From Zychaea mexicana (taxonomy: Eukaryota > Mucoromycota > Mucoromycetes > Mucorales > Lichtheimiaceae), in the NCBI RefSeq assembly GCF_025766255.1, contig NW_026516734.1, positions 1 to 64,000 on the forward strand: 64,000 nt of DNA, written 5' to 3'. Every line of letters starts with the position of its first letter. Positions within the stretch are counted from its first letter, which is position 1. Shown here piece after piece: positions 1 to 11,249 of this stretch. A model generated the notes under the pieces. That model had not been told where the DNA came from, did no database searches, and saw only the letters and a program-made list of their open reading frames with translations. The translations under genes were made by a program, and so were the position numbers.

Positions 1-1280
1 TTTTCACGATTGGTCGTTTCCTCTCTCTAACTCAAGGCTCTCTTCTTCCAGCTCAAGGATGCCATAACAGTAAGTACCATATAGCTGGAAAGAATCTTGT
101 GCTTGTGTTTGTTTTTACGTGTTTGAAAAACCAGAAAGATGTCTGTTATGACATGTCAAAAAGTGTATCATGTTGTGTACGCAGCTGCTCATATATGTTT
201 ATTAGAGGCAGGCTCTGTGGTTATCTATTAGGACTTGAATTGGTTTAGACCCCACCTCTCTCTGTCTAAATCTCTTCTGTAAAACGACAAAACAAATGTA
301 AGTCAGCTTGGGATGGAGAAGGATGGCCATGCTGTGTCAAAAATGAAGGTAGCACAGTGTGTGCAGCCCTCTAATGATCTTTTTTTTTCTCTATTCCAGC
401 TAGAAGAAGTGTTTTTTGTCTTGGCTGCGTTTCTCCGTTCTGCTCCATGCTTATCAAGATTGATGCTCTACTGCCATCCCGCTCCACATCACTGCCGCTT
501 CTAGAAGCCGACCTGTGAACCAGCCCATCGGCTGTGGTCAAGATCTATCCATCCATATCGACGATTGCGTGTGCTTTTTGCTTTGACCTGGACCTGAGGA
601 AATCGTTAAAAGCCTCATCTTCTTCCTTGCGTTCCTATATTTATCTTTTCTTTCTCTGTGTGTTTTTATTTTGCTTTGTATATTTTATTATTACTGCTTA
701 TCCCCTCCCCTTCCCTCTCTCGCTCTCTCCCGCTTGGCATCCCTATCGTCTAGTAGCCGCTGTTCCGTATCCATCTTCGGATGTTGCATCGCCTCATGCG
801 AACGGCATACTCCCCACCCCAGGCAGCCTTCGGGCGTAAGTCCGGTCATTACCATTTATCCCAGCCACGGGTCAAAAGTGCGCTGGTGGTCCCCTGTGAA
901 TTCAGGGAATGCCTTGCGTAAGTACTTGCTTTCTCTCTCACACACTCCGTGTACGGGTGGAATTACCTGGACAGGGCTAAGATTTCTTTTTTTGTGAGTT
1001 ACAAAAGCTCTTAATTATTTTTATAAATAGATACATGCCACACTTCCCTCGCTTGTAAAGAAAATAGGAAAGAAGCCATAACTGAATGCTTAAAAACATT
1101 CTTCAACGAAAGAGACAAAGGTTAATAAATTGTCTTATTTGTCGTGGCATGTAGTGATGGAGGAGTAGATGTCTATAATTAAGTGTATTGATATGTGATC
1201 GGCTGCATGCATGTGTGGCGTGAAATGAAGTACACAGAGTGTGTAGAGTGCGTATATATTTACATGTTGTTTGTAGCGTG
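1..1280. other. No resolvable gene
   Basis: Pyrimidine-rich, low-complexity sequence with several short open frames on the plus strand. Two good-looking splice donors (GTAAGT at about 836 and 919) and polypyrimidine-AG acceptors are visible, so this could be the 3' part of a gene that starts outside the window. No frame gives a recognisable protein and no exon chain could be closed. Nothing else is seen. Confidence 0.4.
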
Positions 1281-2758
1281 TTATGGTTTAACAGTATTTT
1301 TCAGATCACCCTCGTTGTCGGAGACCGTACCTGATTCAAGATCCCGCTTCATGCGCTGGGTCTTTTCTTTAAGTTCGGCCAATGCGTCGAAAATAGTGGA
1401 CGTGATCTTTATTCGTGCTTCGGTCTCGCTGATTTTTCCTGCCCGCCAAGCATCCAAAGTGTCCTGGAAATCTATTGGGTCACCGAATGCAAGCGTAATC
1501 GGTTTGAAGAATTGGACTGGCGGTCCATGCAACGGGCGAACCTGCGCCATACCTGTCAAAGATCAGCAATAAACGTCATCGAAATATTTTTTTATTTTAG
1601 CGTGTGTGTCTTTCTTTTGCCATCCAACTCAATTGTGTTCATTCATTCACTCGTGCATATCGTATCTATATACAGTCTACCCCCGCCAACAATCTCGTCT
1701 CTCTCTCTCTCTCTCTCTCCATCTTGCATAATGTAAATATATGTTACCATTGTGCCACACAGGTACCACGATTGGACATCGGTCGGATTCCATAATGATT
1801 CGCCCAATGCCCCACTTAAACCTTATCATGGATGTTGTTTGGTTCACACGCGCCTCCGGAAATATATGGATCCAGCCGTTCTGATTTGATTTATAGATGG
1901 CAAAATCGACACCAGGTTGATAGATACCTGAGCCACGGATAGTGGGGATTGCTTGGCCGAGTGAGAAGAACATGGATCGGAACCTGGAAATAGGGAGGTT
2001 AGCTATGTCCCCCGGGATGAAGGATGTGATGATGGACTGCGGGTGCAGTATCCAGAACTGAGACGACGCTGTGCAGGAGAAAGAAGGTTTTCGGTCCAAG
2101 TAAATCAGGTAACTAACCACTTACAGGGTTGTAAAGCAGATATCTGCAGCTCCAAGTACCCATCGCATCTTGTGCGGTGAAAATAACGTCTCTATCGGCA
2201 ACACACCCCACAATATTGGATCATCCCAAACGGACTCGTGGTTGGATACTATGGCGATGGCGACGACGACGACGAAAAGAGGGAAAATGATTTAGTGACC
2301 AATGAAGAAGGAGGGACCAAAAACACCCATCCCGTCATGATCTTACCTGTAATAAGGGCCCGTTCTCGATCCTCCTGCTCTACAACCTCCAATAATTTGT
2401 CTAGGTTGTATACGCGTGTATGCTCAAAGTATTTGAGAAATATCTTGGCAACCGTACCGACGCCTCCTACAACTAGCGTGTTTCCGGCATTCCATAGCCA
2501 TCCATTGCTGTGTTCTTCGGCCCATTTAGGATCGTATCGTTTCTCGATGAATTTGGGTATACTGGACCACTGAAATAATAAAGGCTTCTTGGCATGTGTC
2601 TGGCCTACTTGACCAACGAATTCTTCCGAGTCGCCATTAATGTTGTCAACTGCTTTTTTGTTTTTCGACGATGCATAATAATAACATCCAGTGCCAACGA
2701 GTCCCGTAACAAAGCCAATTCTAAACTTGCTGTCGAGCGCTCGAATTCGTAATCTCAT
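1281..2758 (-). CDS. TAZ1: Tafazzin-like monolysocardiolipin acyltransferase
   Basis: Four exons, 2758-2347, 2248-2125, 1983-1748 and 1552-1281, give 347 aa, close to yeast Taz1. Introns are 98, 141 and 195 nt with GT-AG ends; the third contains a (TC)n microsatellite near 1700. The PlsC/LPLAT acyltransferase motif HX4D is NHESVWD, H141 to D146, formed exactly across the first splice junction. Downstream come GAADICFTT, a GQAIPTIRGSGIYQ block and the lipid-phosphate motif HIFPEARVNQ, where the usual Gly of FPEG is Ala. Tafazzins remodel cardiolipin by transacylation on mitochondrial membranes facing the intermembrane space; that role is family knowledge. A hydrophobic segment near residues 13-28 fits the membrane anchor. 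The ATG at 2758 is the first in frame. Exon lengths sum to a multiple of three. Confidence 0.9.
1690..1722. repeat. (TC)n microsatellite in tafazzin intron 3
   Basis: A run of about twelve TC dinucleotides lies inside the third intron of the tafazzin gene. On the transcribed strand it is a GA tract. Confidence 0.8.
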
Positions 2759-3785
2759 CGCATTCGCTTTTCACTTTCTCAAGTTTGTGTGTTGGAACAC
2801 AAGTTATTTTTCTGGTTGACAACTGTTTTCTTGTGTTCTTTCCTCTCGCGTTCCCGGTCTTTCTTCCGCACCGGAGGATATTTCATCCGATTTGCCTGAA
2901 GGAGAATGTATATAGTCGTCCAGTGTGACTTGTACCCCAGAGCCGGATAGCATTGAGATCTAAGCTCCCTTTATGCAGACAGCGCATATATAAAATCTAT
3001 TATTTTTCATTCAAATAAACAACCTCCCTCTTAATCCGCTACTCGACCTTTTGTCTCCGTTAAGACAACCGTTACGTATACGAGCGGACGTACAATGTAA
3101 TAGTCTAAGAAGCCACATCGATCGTTATAAGGATGCCCTGATATTGACGGATATTACGGATGTTATTATAGTCACATATACTCTTTATCTATTGTATCCT
3201 GCCTTAAGTCGTAAAAGATTGTATCGAGCCCATCTTGTTTCGTTCACGGTACATACTCGCTCCTCTCATTATCCTCATCCCCATAGTTCAGTATTATAAG
3301 TAATATGATTCTCACTCGTTATCTATGTATTGGCAGACCAAATCGCCTGTCTTTAAATTTTACAACACAATAGATCCTCTTTCAGACAACAGCATTACTG
3401 TAGAAGTAATAGCATTAAAAAAATCGAAGTAAAAGTAAACACTGGTACCGGTAGTGACCAGTATATTGCACGGGTTTAAATGGGTTTTCATTGGCTCAAG
3501 AGCTATGACCCTAGATACGTGAAATGTGTATTATTGTTACTACTGTACTCTACACTGAGAATAGTTGAGAGAGTTGTCCTCAAACCTATTAGATTGTATA
3601 TGAGGCAGCAGTAGTAATATAATCCTTTGTTTTATTGGATCCGCCTTGTTAGGCTTGATATTAAATCATTGCCCGTATAGTACAAAAAGTCGTATTTACT
3701 CATATATCTCATACATAATATGTATCGCTTAATGTGTCTTTTTTCTGTTATAACTTCTACTTTATTTTTTTATCTTTGATTGATA
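2759..3785. other. Intergenic, AT-rich
   Basis: Region between the tafazzin start and the ataxin-3 stop, holding the tafazzin promoter and the 3' end of the upstream gene. One 82-codon open frame (3051-3299) has no recognisable content and no splice context. Nothing else is seen. Confidence 0.5.
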
Positions 3786-4996
3786 TCATCCTCCAAATCT
3801 CGCCAGCCTCTTACGACGCATTTCCTCCACATCATCCACAGGTTTTTGTAGACTTGCTTCAATGGCTTTAGCTAGCTGTACTTCCTCATCATCCTCATCA
3901 TCATCGCTTTGATCCGTCTTTTGCTGTTCTAACGTTGTATCTGCTAATGAATATCCACGACCAGAGAAAGCTGCATCTTGTTTCTTGTCTGGTGAAGACA
4001 AGCTGGTGTTGTTGACGATAGTGGTTGGATCCGGTAAAGTAATTGCAAGTCGGTCGGCCGGCGTTTCAGGTAAGGTGCCCCGTATAACAAACACGGAATA
4101 ATCTAACAATAATATTGAGTGTTGATATTGAAGCCGATTCCTTCTGCACAGATCAAGCAAATGTAATATCCCAAAATGAACCCATACTTTCACTTTGAAT
4201 TTGTTGAAGAAGCATAGTAAGATACGTTTCGCTCAAATATGTTGGCCCATTTTGGGTCGAATTTAAGTTGTACCAGCGCCATGGAACCGTGAACTTGCGA
4301 AGCGTAAACCTTGTGGTGGTGTATTATAAGGCATATGGCATGAGCATATTTGTAGTGCTTTTCTTTGCTCTAACTTTCTCGTCTTACCAGTGCTCAGCAA
4401 GATTGCATATGTATGCTACTTCGTTTCTTTCATCATAACAGAAAAGTGGTAATATTAGCAAACTGTCTTTTTGTTACGGCACTGCTTTTTTCATTGATGA
4501 CATACTAGGCGATTGATAAATTTGAACTTACTGTGGCTGTTCGCGTGCTTGTTTCGCTTCTTCTGAATTCCATGCTATCAGCTGTAAATTCCAAACAGAG
4601 AGTGCCTCTTGGATAACCTAATTGCGCGTAGAAGTTTTTTTCTCGATTAAAAAGGGACTATGCTCGGCTTTTCCGTAAAGTTATCGGCTTTTACCTGAAC
4701 TGAAAAGTAACCCGAGTCGTCAAAGTTGCTTCCTTGCTGTTGTGCCGATCGTCCCTGATTCGTCAGCATTGCGTTCTCCTGATCGTCTAGCCTTTGCCCA
4801 ATCGTCGCCAGATCAACAGCTGTAAAGTAACTTCCTTGTAACAACGCACTATTTTCAAATCAATGCATCGTTACTTTATGTACATATACGTGGACGTTTA
4901 TGGTTGCTGTTACAAGTCATTGCTATGGGGAGTATATTACTTGAGAGCGTGCTGAGCGCACAAGTGTCCTTCTTGCTTAAGTTCAAACGGTAACAT
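3786..4996 (-). CDS. Ataxin-3-like Josephin-domain deubiquitinase
   Basis: Six exons (4996-4941, 4848-4695, 4617-4532, 4426-4388, 4309-4188, 4102-3786) give 257 aa in one frame. The Josephin cysteine protease fold is clear: KQEGHLCAQH at the N-terminus (oxyanion Q8, nucleophile C13), LLQGSYFTAVDLA, FDDSGYFSVQV, then ICNLAEHWFTLRKF (catalytic H111) and WYNLNS (catalytic N128). All three triad residues fall at their family positions. A ubiquitin-interacting motif, EEVQLAKAIEASLQ at about 225-238, follows an acidic DDDEDDEE stretch, and the tail is basic (RRKRLARFGG). Family members trim ubiquitin chains in protein quality control. There is no polyglutamine tract, and the protein is shorter than human ataxin-3 (about 360 aa). 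The start is the ATG directly before LPFEL; the codons around it match the family N-terminus. The acceptor of exon 4 is the least certain junction. Confidence 0.9.
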
Positions 4997-5282
4997 ATAT
5001 CGTGTTAGACAAAGTCAGTTGCATCCTTTTGCATGGTGTTTTACGTGAGCATGCACGCTTTGTATTGTCCTTGTGTATGTGGGTGTTTTCTTCTCTCGTA
5101 CTTTTTCAAAAAATATATCTGGTACCAGATCCATGCGTGTCTACTGTGTAGCAGGTTAAAAGAGGAAAGAGCGTAAAACGCCAACACACGCATACACATA
5201 TCATCAATTGAAGAACCGCATTTTATACCGGCGAGGTTAAACCATTCATACAACACATTAAAGAACACATTTACAGTTATAT

Positions 5283-6388
5283 CTAATCTTGTTTGCTGGC
5301 TTCTCTAAGAATAGCATGATAATTTTCAGAGTTGCGTTTCAAAATATCCATTACAGGTCCTAACAACCGCGTAAACGCCTTTTTGCCCAGGGTGACACAT
5401 TTTAAGCGACCATGCGCGACGACTGTAGCGGCCCGCGGGTTGTCATGGAGAAGTGCCAGTTCACCAAAATAGTCACCTTGAAAATCGCACGCAAAAAGGA
5501 AATAAGGTTAGGGCTGCCACTCTTCTTCTTTTTCTTCCACACCACCAAACAGTTTATCATCGGTCTACTACCTTTGCTACTACGGTTTACTTCACTCTGT
5601 GTTCCATCCTCGGCTGTCTTGTAAAAGATAGCTTCGCCATCCTCTATAAGATAAAAGTTCTGGCCAACGTCACCCTCACGCATTACCACTTGTTGATCGT
5701 CAAACTGAATAGGCTCCAAGGCATCGGCAATCTTGTGTCGCTCATATGTCTTGAGCGATCGCAAAATGGGAACTTCGGACAAGAACTGTTCATACATGCG
5801 ACGTTTACGAGCGGTCGAGTCCATTAAAATCGATCGGAAAGTAATGCGATCGAGTGCCCAGAGTACACCATCAGATGTAGCGACAATGGTAGCTGCACGA
5901 GGCGCATTGTACATGAGTGCCAGTTCGCCAAAACTACCACCGGGACCATAACTAGTGACTTTGTTGGATGTCGAGTCGTGTTTTATAAAGCAGTCAAATG
6001 TGCCCGATTCGACAATATAGTAGAAATCACCCTCGGCGCCTTGTTCAATTAAGACTGTATCTTGGGACACACGCTTTTCTGCCATGGCATCAATGACATG
6101 TCCAGCTTGTTCGTCGTCGAGGCTTTTGAATAAAAAGTTGTTGGCAATGGCAGCATTTATGCGCTGTCTCTGATCTTCTGTCTTTGGATGAACAATGTAC
6201 TCTTGTTTCGACACGCTGGACGGTTGGATCGATTCGGCACTCACGGATACTCGTCTAGACCGCATGGTTGGTACAGAAAGCATGGACGGCATGTCGTCGG
6301 GTACGATGTCACGAGCTTCCTCTTCGTGATCAGTCAAAGAATCGACTGGTTCGTCCGTGTTTAATGGATGTTGGGCTGTGGAAGTCAT
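5283..6388 (-). CDS. cAMP-dependent protein kinase regulatory subunit, no dimerisation domain visible
   Basis: Two exons (6388-5572 and 5476-5283, intron 95 nt) give 336 aa. Residues 43-52 carry the pseudosubstrate inhibitor site RRVSVSAES. Two cyclic-nucleotide-binding domains follow, each with its phosphate-binding cassette: [14 protein letters not shown] in domain A and [14 protein letters not shown] in domain B, the second formed across the intron. This is enough to bind cAMP and inhibit the catalytic subunit. The usual N-terminal docking/dimerisation domain of about 45 residues is absent, and I could not find it between this ORF and the ERD2 gene that ends at 6791. The frame stays open to an ATG at 6460, but that stretch looks like intron or 5' UTR (an acceptor ATGCAG lies at about 6413). 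Mucorales carry several PKA R paralogues, so this may be a divergent one. The true start is uncertain. Confidence 0.85.
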
Positions 6389-6790
6389 TGTTCGTTGTGG
6401 TGAAGGAGTTCTGCATAATATCCAAATGAGCGAGGTTATGCTAAGCAGGATTGATTTCACTTCTCACTCACTCTCTCAAACTTAAAAAGCTTACGTTTGT
6501 CGAATAGCTAATAGGATGTAAAATGGAGTGACAAGTAAAAAGTGAAGAAAAAGAAGAGAGCGGGTTGGATGTTTCACACGAAGTCAAGCTGCATGGATCG
6601 GAGAAAAACATCGTCATTCTGAAGGAAGCGGTGGCAATTGAGATGTGCTAATTTTTATTGACTTTGTTTCTGTCGGCTTTTTTTCTAAGTAACCGCAGAA
6701 TTCTTTAGACCATTCTATAGCGGGAAGAAGTTAGTTCAATCAATCTGGAAATCTCACACAAGCAAACTTATAGTGAAAGGAGCGCGCTAC
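6389..6790. other. Intergenic between PKA-R and ERD2
   Basis: Contains the putative 5' leader of the PKA regulatory subunit gene, possibly with a 5' UTR intron (donor GTAAGC near 6490, acceptor near 6413), and the 3' end of ERD2. No exon encoding a dimerisation/docking helix pair was found in any minus-strand frame. Confidence 0.5.
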
Positions 6791-7810
6791 TTACTCTGAT
6801 AATTCAAACTTCTTGCCCTTAAGCACTCTATAGTTTAAGAAAGAGTGAGTAACTTGGCAAGATGATCGACTAAGAACAGGTAGTGGTCTCAGACTTACTT
6901 TGTGTAGTAAATGTAGAAAAAGTCGCTGTACAATGCAGTTTGTATCAATCCAGCTACCCAGGCGATCCAATCTACATGATTTTCCGTGCAGTAGCGGTAC
7001 AACTTTCAAAGAAAGAAAAATGGATAAGAGCCATCAGTCACTGAGAAAACGTAGAATGAATTTCAATACCATACCCAGTTCGCCAGATAGAGAGCGCGAT
7101 ATGCACCCAATGCAAAAATATAGTGCGTAGTGATTGTTTCTGCTTCTCCTGTTTGCTGCAGCATGTACAATTGAGGCATGATGGCGACCGACTCAAGCCA
7201 AATTGAAAATGACCAAAGAACCTGTTTTTTTACTAGGCGTCAATACATCTTTAGCGCTATATGCCGTTGTTCTTCGTTATGTGAGAAGGATCGCTGCAGC
7301 ATACTTCAACAGGAGTATAGTCATATGAAAACATCACGCCAAAGATCGCAGCACCGGCCACCAGAAACTCGTAGCGGAATGTATCCAATCCTGGATCGTA
7401 CGAAGCTTTGTACTTGATTCGCATCAAGTACAGTATATAGACGGATGTCACGATGAAGAACAATTTCATGCAAGTGTTGTATACGGAAAAAAACTTCATA
7501 AAAAGATCGAGGTACCGCGTCAAGAATACGACCGTGTACAGTATCTGTGATTTGAACGATATGCCTTTTCGTAGTTGTCATCATTATTGTTGTTGTTGTT
7601 ATTACCATCGTAGATTTTAACATCGCCAGCATATTAATAACGCAAGAATATGGTATATTTTGATGAGCACATTATAGCATACTAAAAGACTCTCATCGCA
7701 TAATTATGCTAACACTCACCGACACATGATTGTGAGCTTTGTATTTTCAAAAGTAGGATGAGAATTGATGCTAGATGCATCAAGTCAGCCACCAAACGGA
7801 ATATATTCAT
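6791..7810 (-). CDS. ERD2: ER lumen protein-retaining receptor (K/HDEL receptor)
   Basis: Five exons (7810-7720, 7564-7305, 7221-7075, 7002-6899, 6827-6791) give 212 aa, the standard length of the family. It begins [19 protein letters not shown] and continues through the conserved blocks [74 protein letters not shown] and a terminal [11 protein letters not shown]. Seven hydrophobic segments fit the known seven-helix SWEET-like fold. The protein cycles between Golgi and ER and retrieves soluble proteins ending in HDEL or KDEL; the lysine-rich tail is the return signal. All introns are GT-AG, 72-155 nt, and every junction keeps the frame. The final exon is only 37 nt. Confidence 0.97.
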
Positions 7811-8183
7811 GTTCTTTTGTTTATGTGCTGTGTATTCTAGTCAATATCTTGTTTGATGAAAGAAGAAAACGGAAAAGAGAAAGAGAGTCAAAGAGAAAAG
7901 AATAGCCTAATTAAAGGAAAAAGGAGAGTTGGCAGCGCCTAATTGGTGGGCCATGATATATATATTCAATGTTAAAGAATAATAATTGGATGCAGGGGCT
8001 CTGTTTACAGCGTAATAATGGGAAGTAAGGGGCATCGAGTGGGGTGAAGGAACAGAGGTTGGTGCGCTAATCAACGATAAAAGGGTATCATATACAATTG
8101 TCTATATTTACAGATGTGGTCGGTGGTCTCGATGATGCTGATGATGATGTTAATAGAACGCTTAGAAAGAGGAAAAAATCATT
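7811..8183. other. Intergenic, ERD2 promoter side
   Basis: Purine-rich sequence upstream of ERD2 and downstream of the site-2 protease gene (both minus strand). No gene or structured repeat is seen. Confidence 0.5.
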
Positions 8184-10377
8184 CTATTGCCGTGCTAATC
8201 CAAGCAAGATGCTTCCGATTATAACAAAGCCTACAACCGCTGACGTTACTTTGACAATTTTGTGAGTGTACTGCTGTGGCTGCTGTAAGCGACCTGTTGA
8301 TACCGGGTTCTGGTGACCACGCTGGAAAACAAGCGCCACAAGTTGACCCAACGCAAACTCTCCATCAAGTTGAAAAGCAGGCAGGATGTTTAAAAGCGCC
8401 AGCGCCAAAGTGAATGAAGAGATGTATCTGCAAAAGGTAATGTAGAGCGTAAGTTTCCCTTCTTTCCACGTACTCTCTGTTGATCATGATCCGAGCTTCA
8501 CCTCAATAAGAGCTCAACCGTGTGAGGAACAAACACTGGCAGAAACCAAAAGCGAGGACGCAGAACACCCACTTTAACTAATAGGTTTAATTAAAAAGTA
8601 ATTGTTAGCATATCCCTTTGCTATATCGGTCATCCTTTTCTCTATGGGCTGGTACATACCGCTTTCCCATATATCGACCAGCTCGCCTTCAAACACAAAC
8701 ACCTTATCCGAGTCCTGTCCATGATTATTCCATGCTGGAGCCTTAGTATACACGCGCACAATTTGTCCAGCAACGGACGGTGTATATGGAGTGACGCATT
8801 GTTCAGTTGCTGCGCATTCTGAATTCTTGACACAACGCTGTGAATCTCGTGATATCAGCACTTGGGTCAATGGAAGACAGGCAAAGTATTCAGGCTAATA
8901 GTAAAATAAGTTATCAGATCACCCTGACGTTCTTTACCGATAAATAAATTCCATTTTTCTTACCTCAGTAGCGGATAAAGGTGTCGTAAAGTCTCTGAAG
9001 CAAGACAGTGTCGAATTCGGAGAGCGTCCAAAAGGATATTCATCATCGATATCACAGCACTCGTTCACGATATTTGGATCATCAGATACGGCGGAGCAAA
9101 AGCCTTGTGCTGGCTCATGTCGCTGGTCTTGACCCAGTAGGTACTCGTTCCAATCCACAATATTATGTTCCAGAGGGAAGTCGTCAAGCTTGTATAGGAT
9201 CGATGAAATGGGTAGATGGTATGCCAACGGAGAGTCAGGGCGCACGTTGACAACACTTACTCCGCCAGATCCCTCGAGTGATTGCCACCCCAACAATAAA
9301 AGAATCATTTTGAGTCCACCAGAAAGCATGATCAATGCCCACATGTAGAGTATGATATTGTGCCATACACCAGCACAGATGATTTTAAGTTGGCGGAACG
9401 GGGCAATCAAATGAAGTGCATGATCCGAAATGTTGACAAAAGCACCAGGATAAATGTAATAAACAAATATACCAGCACTTCGGATTGGTACGCGTTGACT
9501 ACATGTAACGTATACAATTCTTAGCATTTAGCAGTAAACTGTCAGGAACAGAAAGAAATTGGAGCACCAATTACCAGTATGCTGCAATAGCATGTCCAGC
9601 TTCATGGAACACGCCACAGATAAGCAAAGCAAGCAGATAGTAACCGAGATGAGAAAGCGGAACTGTCACACCAGGAATCTATTCACGAACGAAACCATAA
9701 AGTTATCAGTAAACACACCCTTCCAAATACAATCCTTTTGTACTCGTTTGCTTTTGTTGTACCATTGGCAGAAATACTTGTTCATCGTCACCGCCACTTG
9801 AACTATCCTGTTCTTCAAGCGACCGTTTGCGAAACCGAGAAACATCTGTTGACGCCTTTACGGCTGTTGCTGTGGACGGTTGTAGCGCGTGCCAAAACAC
9901 AGCAAGTATCTTGAGGGCTGCATAAGCGATAACAACCACGCCTGCCACCATGACCAGAACAGCTACGATCGTACCGATTGAAAACCAAATATTCCAAAAC
10001 CGTGGTGCAGCTTCGGCGATCCGCCGAAATAAATTGTTACATTTCGCAGTTGTGTATTTCACTTGAAACAGCTTAATCATCCACTGATCCTTTTCGTTCG
10101 ATTCACTATCACCATGACCTTCTTCATAGGTGGTGGTAGTAGGCAAGATCCCGCCATTATTACTGGTTGTCGTCCTTTGGTGGCCGGATTCCTTTTAGCG
10201 TGTCCCGGAATTGTCAGTAACACACTCTGTTTTTTGCTTCAGAGGTAGATCTCTGACAAGTGCTCAGAGGATATGTATGTATACCTTGGTTGCAATGTAA
10301 AACTTGGTCGCGAGAACGAAGACATAAATAATACCCCATAAACATATGAACTGAAAAGCCAGTGCTAGGGGATCCAT
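8184..10377 (-). CDS. Site-2 protease (M50 intramembrane metalloprotease)
   Basis: Seven exons (10377-10285, 10191-9763, 9678-9575, 9498-8964, 8894-8660, 8577-8502, 8427-8184) give 571 aa. The zinc motif HEAGH is at residues 199-203 in a hydrophobic helix after the SHLGYYLLALLICGVF block. The YIYPGAFV and FRQLKIICAGVWHN blocks follow, then a PDZ-like and Cys-rich lumenal region, and finally NILPAFQLDG with the third zinc ligand in LDG, 511-513. This order matches MBTPS2/S2P. Such enzymes cut membrane-bound transcription factors such as SREBP or ATF6 in the Golgi after a site-1 cut; the substrate here is unknown. The N-terminus (MDPLALAFQFICLWG) is hydrophobic. The donor of intron 2 has two in-frame options; I chose the one at 9762 because it yields VFLPMIPGVTVP, matching family sequence. 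Confidence 0.93.
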
Positions 10378-11249
10378 GATATGATATATGCAAAGTGTAT
10401 ATGGAGGAACAGGAAGAAGGGAAGGACGTCTCAGTCAAGCTCCGGCTCTCTGTCTTCTCTTTGAAATATAATATTTGTTTATCAGATTATTCTCATGTAT
10501 CTTTTTTCACACAAACGGATGTAGCAAAAGTATGTACTATTGCTGCTCACCTTCACTGTCACTCGCTTTAAGCTACTCCACAAGCTGAATAAAGTTATTT
10601 TCTACCATTATGCAAAGAACAAGAACCAAAGAAGTGGCCCGTTGATACACACCTACTGCTGCTGCTGCTGCTAAACTGTTGCCAGATATATGGGTAACGT
10701 GTCACCACAGCAACCCTAATTCACTGAGTGGATAAATACACTTTGGTATCACATGTGTTTTTGAAGCGACAAAAGAAAAGGAATCATACGGTTGTTATTG
10801 TTAGTAACTAACGATATCAGATCTAATATTTCATTCGTACAAGGTTTTTGCATTGAACAACGCACAGAGCATAAAAAAAGAATGCATGGGGTATATATCA
10901 CTATGTTACAGTAGCTAGGTAGTGCTGCATCATCGCTCGGATCACGCTGCATGATGTATCTCTCAAGGACCGCCATGCCGTCAAAACCGCCAGCTAACTA
11001 CATATTTGATTTCGGCTCTATTACAGCAAAGCAGGACTTGGTACAGTATTTCTTGTCACACAAGCGAACGGATTTGTGTACATGAGGTCCTGCTTTGCAT
11101 ATTCATATGCGTATGATGCCGTCTCTTTCTGAACCTACAGGAGCCTCCGACGGTTTTTCTAACGGTAGGAATCGGTCGATACTAGCTTAAAAACCTGTGC
11201 ATTGTTTATATTATCCGTTTATTTGCTCTCAGAAAAAGGAAGAATGTGA
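10378..11249. other. Intergenic with a hairpin
   Basis: Upstream of the site-2 protease. One 75-codon minus-strand frame (10976-10749, beginning MAVLERYIMQRD) has a plausible start but no recognisable family; it is left uncalled. An inverted repeat at 11026-11098 is listed separately. Confidence 0.4.
11026..11098. repeat. Inverted repeat (foldback)
   Basis: Twelve-base perfect arms, GCAAAGCAGGAC at 11026-11037 and GTCCTGCTTTGC at 11087-11098, flank a 49-nt loop. The loop holds a second small palindrome, CTTGT/ACAAG, at about 11053-11065. It is either a short foldback element or a structured RNA; it lies between two genes and no transcript signal can be read. Confidence 0.6.

Noticed and set aside
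748..920. Possible exons with GTAAGT donors
   Set aside because: The implied intron would be about 26 nt and no protein family emerges in any frame.
3051..3299. 82-codon plus-strand ORF
   Set aside because: No recognisable content, no splice context, AT-rich intergenic composition.
10749..10976. Minus-strand ORF starting MAVLERYIMQRD
   Set aside because: The start looks plausible but the rest is not protein-like and no splice model improved it.
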